Origin: Bathynomus jamesi
Taxonomy: Eukaryota > Arthropoda > Malacostraca > Isopoda > Cirolanidae
DNA: 64,000 bases
Direction of reading: 5' to 3'
Assembly (NCBI GenBank): GCA_023014485.1
Contig: JAJOZX010001080.1
Span: forward strand, 587,501 to 651,500
Position numbers and translations under genes: made by a program. A model generated the notes under the pieces. It had not been told where the DNA came from. It made no database searches and saw only the letters and a program-made list of their open reading frames with translations. Below, piece by piece: positions 12,365 to 23,340 of this stretch (its first letter is position 1; each line of letters opens with the position of its first letter).

Positions 12365-15300
12365 GGTGCTCTCTCAACAATAAACTCCCACTGTACCCCT
12401 TGGTGTGAAAAGTAGGATTGGAATCCTTCCTCTTTTAGCAAGGACCAAATTTCTTGGAGTTCCTTTGCAGCCTTTTTGAAGGTTTTGCATTATCCGATAT
12501 GATTTTATTTGGGAAATCCCTTCTGTTCACAAACCTTTTAAAGGCCAAAAGAAATACATCACTACTTAAGTTGCTTACCAACTCCAAATGGATTGCTCTG
12601 GTGGTAGCACAGGTGAAAAGACATATATAACCTTTGTTAGACTCCCCTCGCTCATACACATAGACTGGCCCTGCAAAGTCTACTCCCACTACATCAAATG
12701 GGGCAGTATAGACACACCGTTCTCTTGGAAGTGGAGCCACCTTTTCATAATAAGGCTTTGCACTCCAACGCTTGCAAACCACACATTTATGCAAGACCTT
12801 TTTCACTACTTGTCTAATTTTGAGAATGCAAAATTGTTGTCTAATCTCTATTATCACTTCTCTAACTCCAGCATGTAACAGCTTATGATGAGTATCCAGG
12901 ATCAAAAGGTCCACAAAGTGCCCCCCAGAAGGTAGCAAAATTGGATGTCTTTTCTCCTCTGGAAGCCCAGAAAACTGTAGTCTACCTCCTACTCTCAATA
13001 AATTCTGATCCAAAAACACATCCAAACCCTTGAGCGCAGAATGTGTTGGTAGAACCTGTAATGGATGGCTGGTGAGCAATTCCCGCTCTTCACCAAATTT
13101 TTCCTTCTGCGCATATACCACCCAGTATTTCCTGGCTTGCCGAATCTCATTACTGTTCAGAATTCCTTCCCTTCTTGTTTCTCCCTTAATGTTGTTGGTA
13201 AATCTATATATCCATGCTGTCACTCTTAACAATCTTTTCAGACTGCTAATGTCCTCAAGCCTCAATATGGGGTCCTGCTGCATAACTTGACAACTGTTCA
13301 CAGCGCATTTTCTCACCTCACTCACCCATGCTTCTTCAGCCTGGCATTCTCCTACAATAGACTGATTAGAAGGCCAGTTTTCACTTCCAAGTTTTAGCCA
13401 CTCTGGCCCATTCCACCACAAACTTGATTGTGAAAGATCTTTCACCGAAATTCCTCGTGTTGATAAATCAGCGGGGTTTTGGATGCCTGGACAATGCTTC
13501 CATTGCTTGGGATCTGTGTGCGCTTGAATTTCCTCCACCCTATTGGCAACAAATGGTTTCCATTTCCTTGCCTGACTTCTTAACCAGTGCCAAACTATAG
13601 TGGAGTCTGTCCAATAATAGCTTGGAATTTCATAGAGGGCCAAAGACTTTCGCACTGTAATTGCAAGCCGACTAGCAATAACGGCACCCATCAATTCCAA
13701 CCTTGGAACAGAAAGCCTTTTCAAAGGTGCTACTCTACTCTTTGCAGCAACCAACCTGCAACTTACTTCTTCTTGCAATGCGCCTCTTATATAAATACAA
13801 GTTGCATAGGCTTCCTCACTTGCATCACAAAAGATGTGCAGCTCCAAATTGTCTGGACTATTGTTCAACTCTCCAAAGTACCATCTTGGGATTTCAATGT
13901 CTCCAAGATGTGCCAATTCTTTGAACCAATATTTCCACCTTACCACCATATGATCAGGTAACTCTTGGTCCCAACCAAGTCCAATTTCCCAGAGGCTCTG
14001 AAACCAAATTTTTGACTTTATCACAAATGGAGCCAGGAATCCAAGAGGATCAAAGACCTTCGAAGCCAAACTAAGAGCTGTACGTTTTGTCCACCTTGTC
14101 TCATTCTCGGCCAGCTCTAAAGATTTCCCATTGAAGGTAAACAAATCATCATCTTGCTGCCAAACGATGCCTAGCACCTTTGCGTCTATTGCCCACAACT
14201 CCTTAATACCAGAATCCTCAATACTTTCTGCTGCATCAGGTACTACAGAGGAATGACTCATAAACTCTTGTAATTGCGAATGATTGGTCTGCCATTTTCT
14301 GAGCTCCATGCCAGCCTCCCTCATTATAGCTCTAGCCTCCATGAATATCTGTTTAGCCATTTCTGTATTATCCACGGAACATAGCAAATCATCAACATAA
14401 AATTTTTTCCTTATGTGTTCAATAGTGTTAGGATAGACTTCAGAATATTTCTTAAAATGGTACTGCATAGTAGCTGCCAACAGAAATGGACTAGAGCTGA
14501 GGCCAAACAACACTGACTTCATTCTATATGCTTGAACCTTAGGTTCATTTTCCAACAAGTCTTTCGTATCCACCCACAGATACCTTACTGCATCTCTGTC
14601 CTCTGGTTTTAACTTTATCCGCAAAAAAGCTTGCTTCACATCTGCAGTCAATGCTACTCTACCAAACCTGAATCTCAGTAACAAGGAAAATAAATCTGCA
14701 TTTAAATTTGGCCCAGCATCCAAACAGTCATTCAAGGACACACCACCTTTGTCCTTGGCTGAGCCATCAAAAACTACCCTCAGTTTGGTGGTAGTTTTGT
14801 CTCGCCGTACCACTGCATGGTGTGGCAGATAATGTGCCTCCTGGCTCACCAGCTCACCTTGCACCCTTTCAGCATAGCCCTCCCTTACATAACTTAGGAT
14901 GGCCTCATCGTATTCAATTAACAACTCCTCATTTTTTCTTAGCCTGTACAATGAAGTCTCCAACCTCCGATTAGCTAGCTGAAGGTTTGAACCGGGTTTG
15001 CAAGAATCCTTCCATGGTAGGCCAACTTCATAGCAACCATCTCTAAACCCAATCCCTTTTTCAAAGTGCTCTAAAACATCATTGTTCACTGTACTTGCCT
15101 GGTTGTCCTTTATACCAATAGATTCAAGTTCCCAAAATGCTTTCAAATGCCTTTCCAGACCATGGCTGTTCTCCTCAATCTTAACAAAGAGAGCCTTAAC
15201 TTCCATTTCATTGCAATAACTACCATGTAGCATCCAGCCTAGCTTACTTTCAATAGCTACCGGGCCTCGAGATGTGCGGACAATATTACCAGTGATGAAG

Positions 15301-15540
15301 TCCCAATAATAGTCAGCTCCAATCAAAAGACTAATATCTTCTGTCCTTTCAAACTTATTATTGCCCAAATTAATTCCTTTAACTTGCAATTCTTGGACAC
15401 ATGCCATATCTAAACAAGTAGTGACTGGAGCACAAAGTTCCTCAATCTCTACAGCTTGGACCTTGATAGTGGGACTTTGCGGTAACAACCCTTTAACCAG
15501 AACTTCTACCTTCTTAAATTTGGTTCGGTTTGAACGGAAC
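12312..15540 (-). pseudogene. pol: BEL/Pao copy 2 pol: RT, peptidase A17, RNase H, integrase
   Basis: The long frame 15488-12435 (1017 residues) includes an RT palm with YVDD (about residue 348), the A17 peptidase-like segment (SKVFDPLGF), RNase H-like acidic positions (FCDASEEAY, LELMGAV, TDSTIVWHW), the integrase zinc domain with CVVCKRW, and integrase core aspartates in VGVDFAGPV and IISDNA. The frame shifts near 12490 into a short segment with the core glutamate region (ERAPWWGGF), then again near 12310. A 1-base difference from copy 1 near 15530, in a run of A, separates it from gag. It would reverse-transcribe and integrate the element if expressed intact. Confidence 0.92.
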
Positions 15541-17032
15541 CCCCAAACCCAGAAATTCTTAAATTTTCCCTCTTAAGTTCTTTAAACTTCAATTTTCTGG
15601 AAATTCTGGTCTTAATAAAACTACACTGGCTACCACTATCAAACAACACTCTTACAGTAGCTTCTCCCTCATTCCCAATTAATAAGGCTGCAGTTGTTTG
15701 CAATAATCCCCCTTTACTTTTACTCCCTTGCATAGCAGTGGCATGTGCCACTGATGTCTCTACTTCTGGGGTAGGCCTACTAAGAGTGTTTTCACACAAT
15801 AATGGCTGATGCCTACCATGACATTTTTTGCACAAAATTTTAAACTTACAAAACCTTGCTCTATGACCTTTCAAAAAACATTTAAAACATGCTGTGGACT
15901 TAGTTACCCTGTCCTTTCTCTCCTCAAAGGGTAAGGCCTCAGCCACCTCACATTTATATGACTTGTGGTTGCCTTCGCAAAATATACATTCCTTGATTCC
16001 CTTTAATTTATTCTCAGAAGAGGCATGTAGAGCTGACACTGTACCTGGGCTATTCCTTTTTGTGGAAACTTTGGTGCTGTGCCTGCCTTTGTCCTCTTGT
16101 TTACCATCCCACTGTGCAAACTCAACTCCCTCTCGTCTTGCTAATTCTGTGCCTAAAAGACTTAACATCTGCTGAAGGGGGATGTACACATGTTCTGCAG
16201 AGTGTCCCCTACTTAATTCAAGCAAAATTGAGCTAGGCAATTTAGACTCCAGTGTAGGAACCAACATTATACCATACTTTTCCATTCCTACACCCAAGTT
16301 GTCCAGAGACCTAGTTCTAATTTCAAATTCATCATATAACTGCCGTAACTCCTTGACACTATTAGGATTATTAACAGGAGGTATAGTTAAAAGTGCACGG
16401 AGGTGGCTTTTAATTAAGATCTCTGGCTTACCAAACCGTTTCTTTAATATATCCCAAGCCACATTATAATTAGCCTCTGTTAATGCTAATCCTGCTATAG
16501 TCTTTGCTGCCTCCCCTTCCAAGAGGGACCGCAAATAATTAAACTTCTCCACGGCACTTAACACTTGACTAGAATGAACTGCTGATTGAAAACTGTCTGC
16601 CCATCCTTGCCATTCCTGAATACTCCCAGAAAATGTTTTGAGTACAAGCCTCGGTAATTGAACTACAGATCTGTTAACCTTAACTTCACAAGCATCATTT
16701 GTTGAGTGTTGTGTTTCATTATTAGACCTGGTCTCTAACTGTACTGAGCTGCTAAACTCTTTTGCTCGGAGGCCTACGTTAGTCATATCATCAATAATCT
16801 CTTCAAAGTAAATTATGTTATTTTCTATTTCATCCTCTTCTATAAGAGCCTCAATTTTAACATTTACCTCACTTAGAGCAACCTTTTTAGTTTCTAATAT
16901 GGCAAGCTTCGCAGTCACTAAGCGTAAATCCTCTTGCTCTATGGCAGAATCTATAGTGGCAATGACCTTTGTAATTAGACCTTTGTAGGCACTTCTCCTT
17001 TTTATAAATTTGTTCAATTCAGATGCACTCAT
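15506..17032 (-). pseudogene. gag: BEL/Pao copy 2 gag and protease region
   Basis: The frame opens at ATG 17032-17030 (MSASELNKFI). Coiled-coil-like helices come first, then a DUF1759-type gag domain (about residues 125-280), Cys-His zinc knuckles (CIFCEGNHKSYKC, CFKCFLKGHRARFC) and a DUF1758/retropepsin-like motif LFDSGSQC near residue 470. The frame ends at 15506 because of a one-base shift in an A run near 15530. Copy 1 retains the extra base there, so gag and pol are normally one frame. The upstream TTG 15 bases before the ATG is unlikely to be the start. Confidence 0.92.
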
Positions 17033-17184
17033 CTTCAATGTAAACAACCCTTGGGCTCAATACCAAATGAGCTGAATTGGCAGAAATACTTAACCAAACT
17101 GATCAAACGCAAATTTTACTTTCAAATAAACTGAATTGCTGAGTGGGGTACTAACCAAACACCAGTATGGAATACCAAATTTTC

Positions 17185-17430
17185 CACCCCAGGACCTTAA
17201 TTCAATAATGACCCAAAATTAACCAAACCAGAAAAAATATAGGCCAAAAAACGACCGACGACTGGCCAAGTTTCGCAATTGGGCGACCAAACTTTACCCT
17301 GGGACCTTAATTCAATAATAACCCAAAATTAACCAAACCGGAAAAAAAGTAGGCCAAAAAACGACAGACGACTGGCCAAGTTTCGCAATTGGGCGACCAA
17401 ACTTTTTACCCTGGGACCTTAACTCAATAA
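17185..17430 (-). repeat. Leader tandem repeat of copy 2, two units
   Basis: Two units of about 112 bases, the same unit as in copy 1 (6207-6590), lie between the primer-binding site and gag. Copy 1 has one more full unit. Confidence 0.85.
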
Positions 17431-17520
17431 TACTCAACCCGTCTAGGCCTAACTTGGGATACAATTTGCATAATCAGAACTTTGCCGAAAAATGGTCACT
17501 GACTCAGTCTTGGGGTAGAA

Positions 17521-17539
17521 ATCCGGTTCTGAAGGACCA
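17521..17539 (-). promoter_or_regulatory. tRNA primer-binding site, copy 2
   Basis: On the minus strand TGGTCCTTCAGAACCGGAT abuts the 5' LTR end at 17540, identical to the copy 1 site. Confidence 0.8.
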
Positions 17540-18145
17540 TGTTATTTTATTTATTTGTCGGGTTCGAAATCCCAGCTGAGCCGTGAACGGCCAAATTCTA
17601 AAGGGCAAGTTCTACCTAAAGCCCAAGTTAAGCTAAATTAAACTTTACGGATTTGAGATCCTATTAGGTCCTACCTCAGGGTAACCTCAGGGTTGCTGAC
17701 TCGATGCGGGCCTACCTTAGACCTTAAATTACATGAACTTAAAAGGTAAACAAAAGGGTACTATTTGTGGTCTTCTTTATGAACCTTGCAACAACAACGC
17801 AACCTGGACTATTGCACGATGCAACAATCATGTATCTAAACAACCAAACTGAATTGCAAGAGAGCTCTCTATCAAACCACACCTTTACGTACGACCTTCC
17901 ACAAACGAGTAGAAAGGACGCGCAGCATCCCAAAATGATGCCAACAATGTGACCAAACAACGATGCCACAAGAGCTCAAAAATGCTAGTTCTAAATTAAT
18001 TTAATTTTTCACTAACCTTACAATTATGAGATGGATATATATACACCTTAACTTAATATATATACAAGCAATGCTGCATCAATCAGCTTAGTCATCGTAT
18101 CGCCTTGGGACAACAATGGTTCTTCCTCTTCTAGATTTTCTAACA
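17540..18145 (-). repeat. 5' LTR of BEL/Pao copy 2
   Basis: 606 bases with TG..CA ends on the minus strand, nearly identical to 11084-11687. It is directly followed on the plus strand by the second ATGAG target duplicate. Confidence 0.95.
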
Positions 18146-18241
18146 ATGAGCGAGGGGAGTCTAACAAAGGTTATATATGTCTTTTCACCTGTGCTACCAC
18201 CAGAGCAATCCATTTGGAGTTGGTAAGCAACTTAAGTAGTG
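18146..18241 (+). pseudogene. pol: Displaced integrase fragment of BEL/Pao copy 1
   Basis: After the ATGAG duplicate the plus strand resumes the copy 1 integrase core, corresponding to the copy 2 segment with CATTRAIHLELV. It proves that copy 2 landed inside copy 1. Similarity ends at 18241, where mariner sequence starts. Confidence 0.93.
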
Positions 18242-18643
18242 GTTTCCAGGCGAGTTAATCTCAAGATTTGGAGACGTTGAATGGCCCGCAAGGTCTCCGG
18301 ATTTTTCTCCCTTAGATTATTATCTCTGGGGATATTTAAAGAGTAGGGTCTACAGAAATAACTCAACGACCTTGCAAGAATTGAAGGCCGCCATCACAAA
18401 TGAGATACAGGCCATACCACCGCGCACACTTGCAAAAGTGATGCAGAACTTACAAGCGAGAACACTGGAATGCTTGGCAACTAATGGAGCACATTTGAAA
18501 GGAGTCATTTTTAAAAAATAAATATTTCATAATAAACTTGTAACTCTACTCTTTCGAATGATATATAGTTTTTATGAAAGGAATTAAATATTAAGAATAT
18601 TTGGCTTTTTTTTATGGGTCCCATTTATCTGGATCACCCAGTA
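18242..18643 (+). pseudogene. Mariner-like transposase 3' fragment
   Basis: The plus-strand frame has WPARSPDFSP followed by LDYYLWGYLK, the last catalytic aspartate region of a mariner (DD34D-type) transposase, then a C-terminal helix region ending near 18520. The 3' side ends with ATCTGGATCACCCAGTA, a plausible mariner terminal repeat. The 5' part is missing and abuts the truncated BEL copy 1 at 18242. Confidence 0.85.
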
Positions 18644-18773
18644 TTTCGAAATGTGAAGTTTAATGGATCACATCACCTTAAATTCTGTTCACACATCAAT
18701 TAATTATCAAACAAGATAAGAAAGAGTATTTTAGCAAAAATTAACAGAATATGTAATGTTATGTTCTTCTCAG

Positions 18774-21330
18774 GAGCACTACTGAAATATTTGGAAAAGC
18801 CATCCTCAGCAAAGCCTGATGAGCATCATGAGCCAACAGCAGGACCATCCTCTATGCAACCTCAAACACCAGTAGAAGCAGAGCTTGATGAACCAACAAG
18901 TGGCCCATCTTCTGTTCAGCTTCAAACACCACACACAGGTATTTCTACTGAGCAACAAGAACCAAGATCTGCTCCACCACTTGATCCGTATGATTGGCCA
19001 GTTGTCCTGTCAGATGCCTTGAAGACAGATCTGGTGTCTCGAGGACCATTTCAAATCAGTCCAGATTTCACATTCCTTAAAGGAGTGGACGGTAGAAGCT
19101 TTCATCACCATTACATGTACAGAACATTAATTAATGGGGAAAAAATAAAGCGAAGCTGGCTGATGTACTCTAGAAGGAATGATGCTCTTTATTGCTTCTG
19201 CTGCAAGGTGTTTTCAAGGAAGTCGTACAAACTAATTACGGATGGACTTTCAGACTGGATAAACTTTGGTTCGCTTCTGAAAGTCCATGAAAATAGTTCA
19301 GAACATGCAGATAACATGGCAACATGGAAGGATCTGGAACTGCGGCTAAAAACTGGGAGGACCATTGACCAAACTGAAATGTCATTAATGGAGGTAGAGC
19401 GAAGACGCTGGCGAGATGTTCTCACACGTCTTGTAAGTATAATCCAATCACTGGCAGAGAGAAACCTTGCCTTCAGGGGGTCTTCCTCTACATTGTACAA
19501 TCGAGACAATGGCAACTTCTTGAAGGAGGTTGAGCTGCTTGCCAAATTTGATCCAGCGATGAAACAACACATTAGCAGAGTCGAAAGTGGCCAATATAGT
19601 CATTCAAATTACGTAGGAAACATCATTCAAAATGAGCTCATTGGGTCCATTAGTGGGAAGATCTTGGATGCCATTGTTGCAGAAATAAAACAAGCTAAAT
19701 ATTACTCACTCATTTTACATTGCACTCCAGACATAAGCCACCAAGAACAGATGTCGATTATTATCAGAACTGTTAAAATGGGTGAAGTACCAGAAATAAA
19801 AGAATACTTCTTGGGCTTTCTTGAGGCTTCAGAAAGTACAGGCCTGGGTTTATCAGTTCTGATTCTGAAGATGACTGCAGAGGACAGTCATATGAGAACG
19901 GAGCGAACATGAAGGGCAAGAACAAAGGTGTTCAGGCAAAGTTATTAGTAGGCTGACCATATTTCCTTGAGACAAAAACGGGACATTGGGATGGCAAAAA
20001 AGGGACGGGGTTATGTAATATTCTGTATTCATGAAAAAATAAGTACATAAACCGGGACAAAATTGACATTTTTATTAAAACGACGGGACGGCCAGGAAAT
20101 ATAAAACAAACGGTACTGTCCCGTTCAAAACGGTACGTATGGTCAGCCTAGTTATTAGAGAAGAACTGTCGTGCACTCTATGTTCCATGTGGGGCTCACA
20201 CTCTGAATCTTGTAGTGGCTGATGCAGCTAAAGCTTCCGCAGATGCCATCAGCTTCTTTGGCAACGTACAAAAATTGTACAACCTTTTTGCAGCAGCTAC
20301 ACAGAGATGGATAATCCTAAAGAAGCACGTGAACATAACACTCAAGTCTTGGAGTGAAACCAGGTGGGAGAGCCGGCTTAAGAGCATTGAGGCTGTGCGA
20401 TACCAGAGCCACAACATCAGAGAGGCCCTGTTGGAAGTCAGAAACAATGCCACAGATGCCATAGCCAGGACTGAAGCACAAGTCTTATCGCTTTCAGATT
20501 TGCACAGTAGTATGGTATGACATTCTTCATGCAGTTAACCATGTGAGCAAACTTCTGCAGTCTCCTACAATGCAGTTTGATGTGGCAGTCAACCTCCTCA
20601 CAAAACAAAGACTCACTCACCAGCTACAGAAACACAGGTTTTGTTGCAGCACAAGTCGTAGCTAGGGACATATTGAAGAAATGAATGTGGAGGCTGTGCT
20701 GAAGGAGAAGAGGCTCAGATCCACAAAAAAGCACTTTGCTTACGAAGCTCCTGACGAACCATTTACAGAAGCCTTAAAGAGGCTGGAAGTCAAATTTTTC
20801 AATGTGGTGGTGGATTGTGCCATCGGGTCAATAAATGAGAGATTCAAAACATTAGATGATGTGAGGGACATATTTGGGGTTCCCCTAAACTTCACCACAA
20901 TGAACAAGGAAGACTTGTCCTGCAAGTGTGAAAAGCTCTCTAAGATACTGAGCTCTGGAGCTGACTCTGACATTGATGGAAGAGAACTGGCCCTCGAAGT
21001 TAAGAACTTGCCGACTTTACCTTCACACAACATGACTGCATTGGAGCTTCTCTCCTTCATTCATCAGAAGCAACTGGAGGAACTATACCCCAATCTCTGG
21101 GTTGCACTAAGAATTGCCTGTACTCTACCTGTAACAGTAGCGTCAGCCGAGAGGAGCTTCTCTAAGATGAAGCTAATCAAGAACTACCTCAGATCATCAA
21201 TAGGGTAGGATCGCCTCAGTGGCCTTGGCATCATAAGCATCAACCAGATGTTGGCAGGGAGATTTCATATGATGATGTTATTGATGATTTCGCCCAGAAA
21301 AAAATCTAGGAGGGAGGCAAAAATTTTGAA
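18774..21330 (+). pseudogene. hAT transposase (zf-TTF/DUF4371, ZMYM1-like), broken
   Basis: The first frame (to 19912) has a TTF/ZMYM-type zinc-finger region (CFCCKVFSRK, HENSSEHA) and DUF4371-like sequence up to the first catalytic region. A probable splice acceptor (TTCTTCTCAG) at 18764-18773 suggests that the true coding starts at 18774 as a later exon, not at the nearby ATG. A frameshift near 19865 leads to a frame with the DCRGQSY..NGANMKGK segment. The 202-base MITE then interrupts it, and the frame resumes with CGAHTLNL, the hAT C..H motif, and ETRWESR. After another shift near 20500, 20681-21208 holds the hAT C-terminal dimerisation region (SAERSFSKMKLIKNYLR), ended by TAG where Q is usual. 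Confidence 0.85.
19949..20150. mobile_element. hAT MITE with 8-bp duplication GTTATTAG
   Basis: A 202-base element has termini TAGGCTGACCAT and its exact inverse. It is flanked by identical octamers GTTATTAG at 19941-19948 and 20151-20158. It splits the host transposase frame, and the flanks read on from one another. It is non-coding. Confidence 0.95.
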
Positions 21331-21695
21331 GATACAAACTGTTCTGTATAACTGTTAGCTATTACACGATTGTATCGTAGAGTTAGTAATTGTTTGGTAG
21401 TTGATAATTGCATTATTTTTTTATACATAGTTCTGTCATTTATTCTAAATAATGTATAAGCTAATTTTCAGGAATTTCATGAAGAGTATTTTTTCTGTTT
21501 GTCTTCTGAAAGTATATATTTGTTGTTTTGGACATAACTGTTTCATTAAAATTGTTTCATAATTGTTTTTTATTAGAGTCATTTTTTTGTATGTGTGTGC
21601 TGAGGTGATGTAGTAAGGCGTGAGTTGGTGGATGGAGGGGTGGGGCCTCAAATGGGTATACTGTTTAGGGCCCCCTAATGGCTAGAAACGGCCCT

Positions 21696-21757
21696 GACCT
21701 AACCTAACCAATCGTTAAGTCAAATGTACGCCCTTGACGATTGGTTAGGTTAGGTCG
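21696..21757. repeat. Inverted repeat with TTAGG-like arms
   Basis: A left arm GACCTAACCTAACCAATCGT and its exact complement (21738-21757) flank a 22-base loop. Each arm contains two adjacent TTAGG-type motifs, the arthropod telomere unit. Confidence 0.8.
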
Positions 21758-21836
21758 TGATATTTTCGTTAGTTCGCCTTATAAAGCTAACTAAAGAAGG
21801 CTGGAAGCCCTGATCTTCAGGTGATCCATAATTTTT
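21744..21836 (-). repeat. Inverted copy of repeat at 5390-5485
   Basis: Reverse complement shares GATCACCTGAAGAT and CTAACTAACGAAAATAT-like blocks with 5390-5485. From 21837 to 22121 I see no gene. Confidence 0.6.
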
Positions 21837-22121
21837 ACTGGAAAGACTAGTGAGAGTTTTAAAACGACTTCAGGTTGACTTTTAAAAATTATACTTTAAA
21901 TCTAGAATAAAAACAAATAATTTGAAAATTAATGTGAAATATGGAATTAACCTTTGAAATGTGGGACAAGACAGGGAAAACGCGATAACGGGAGTAGTTA
22001 CCGAAAATTCGACTCAACAAGGACCACTCATTTGTTTCCCATCCTGCAACTGCTTTGGAATTTATTCTAGGTTAATCTGGGGGAAAAGAGAAAGAGTTGC
22101 CCTAACAACTTTTGGACATTG

Positions 22122-22196
22122 GTAAATATCCTCAACAACTATATTCACTGTATGATTATAATCATACAGTGAATATAGTTGTTAAGGATATTTATC
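22122..22196. repeat. Foldback at the 5' edge of a LINE fragment
   Basis: Two arms of about 35 bases (22122-22158 and 22161-22196) are nearly perfect reverse complements with almost no spacer. The right arm runs directly into the LINE reverse transcriptase at its YADD motif, so the left arm is an inverted duplication of the element's own truncated edge. Confidence 0.85.
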
Positions 22197-23325
22197 ATAT
22201 GCAGATGACATCACTCTAACATCCACCCACAACATCATCGACATCACTACAAATAACCTACAAACATACATAAACAGTAAACAAGACTGGCTCTCACACA
22301 ATAGAGACAAAGTAGCACCCACAAAATCAACCATCACCTTGCGTACAAGCCACACAAAAGAACACCAGATAACTCCACAGCTTACACTAAACAGCACCAA
22401 CATTCCACACACTCACAGGACCAAAATACTCGGGGTCACATACAACACATCATTATCTTTTGCAAACCACATTCAAGACATTAAAAATGTACGTCAAGAC
22501 ATAACACGCTCAGGGTACTAACAAGCACAAACTTTGGACACCAGGAAGAAACAACATCACTCATATACAAAAAATATATTCGTTCAGTTATGGACTATGC
22601 TAGCCCATGCTGGGCACCCATTATCTCAAACACACACAAACACCTTACAGACAATACAAAACAACGCACTTCACATCATTACAGGATGCATTCAAACAAC
22701 ACCAATAGAACACCTGCACACAGAAACAAAAATACTGAAAGTTAGGGAACATTTAGACACCAGGGGAACACAATTCATGGCAGCAGCGACAACTAACCCA
22801 CAACACCCTTGTCACTACATGTACATTCATGCATCGACACCTCGCACCATTAAGGTAACACCAGAGAGACATTATAACCAAATACTCCATTCCATACCAT
22901 GCCCCACAGACATCACACAGTACGGAAAACACATACACATACACCTAACCCACAAAGAACTGACACGACTCGGTCCGAATGCGGTCCTGGGTGCGAAGCT
23001 GCCACCCATTGACAGGTCAGAGACCAGCCTGAGCAGATTGGATTGAGTTAACTTAGCACGATTCCGATGTGGACATCACCCCAACTTACAAATATATAAA
23101 CACAGACTAGACAACTCCACAGACGACACCTGCCACCTGTGCCAGGACACACCACAAACAATTGAACACATTATGGCAGACTGTACCGCTCTAGCACAAC
23201 ATAGAACACAACACATCACTAGTGCGCTGAACCTCTGGTCCACTCCAGAAAGGGCGATTGGTTACCTGCGTGCCACCAGCTTGCTCGATCAGGGTGGGCT
23301 GTTCAGCTAACCAACAACAACAACA
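22191..23325 (+). pseudogene. LINE reverse transcriptase C-terminal half, 5' truncated
   Basis: It begins at the catalytic YADD (22198-22209). It continues through a thumb/connection region (TKILGVTYN), a shift near 22520, another frame 22534-23046, and a terminal Cys-His zinc finger (CHLC..TIEHIM..C) around 23135-23180. The 3' end is a short (CAA)n tail at 23311-23325. The layout fits a Jockey/R1-like non-LTR retrotransposon, though the clade is not certain. It is 5' truncated exactly at the foldback. Confidence 0.8.
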
Positions 23326-23340
23326 AATTACAGGCTGCTG

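Larger units (their letters stand above)
11084..18145 (-). mobile_element. BEL/Pao copy 2, complete and young, nested antisense in copy 1
   Basis: A 7.06-kb element on the minus strand with both LTRs, primer-binding site, leader repeat, gag-pol and a purine-rich tract (GGTGGGGAG) abutting the 3' LTR. It is flanked by a perfect 5-bp target duplication ATGAG at 11079-11083 and 18146-18150. Its LTRs differ by one 2-base indel only, so insertion was recent. The target is the integrase core of copy 1. The coding region carries frameshifts near 15530, 12490 and 12310. Confidence 0.96.
5509..18241 (+). mobile_element. BEL/Pao LTR retrotransposon copy 1, interrupted and 3'-truncated
   Basis: A plus-strand BEL/Pao element has a 5' LTR (5509-6101), primer-binding site, leader repeats and a decayed gag-pol (from 6722). 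It breaks at 11083 where copy 2 inserted antisense. Its integrase reading resumes at 18146 and stops matching at 18241, where mariner sequence begins. The rest of the integrase, the C-terminal domain and the 3' LTR are missing. Lesions include an ATG-to-ACG start change, several stops, frameshifts and a 23-base deletion near 8949. It is older than copy 2. Confidence 0.92.
18774..21696 (+). mobile_element. hAT element with ZMYM/TTF-type transposase, 5' end not seen
   Basis: Covers the transposase pseudogene and a probable 3' terminus, GGCTAGAAACGGCCCTG (21680-21696), whose complement CAGGGCCG is a hAT-like end. No matching 5' terminal repeat was found upstream. A smaller hAT MITE sits inside it (19949-20150). 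Confidence 0.75.

Noticed and set aside
12588..16469. Plus-strand open frames within BEL/Pao copy 2
   Set aside because: They are antisense shadows of the minus-strand gag-pol frames.
18761..18773. ATG at 18761 as start of the hAT transposase
   Set aside because: The ATG lies within a good splice acceptor tract (TTCTTCTCAG), so coding probably begins at 18774 as an internal exon.
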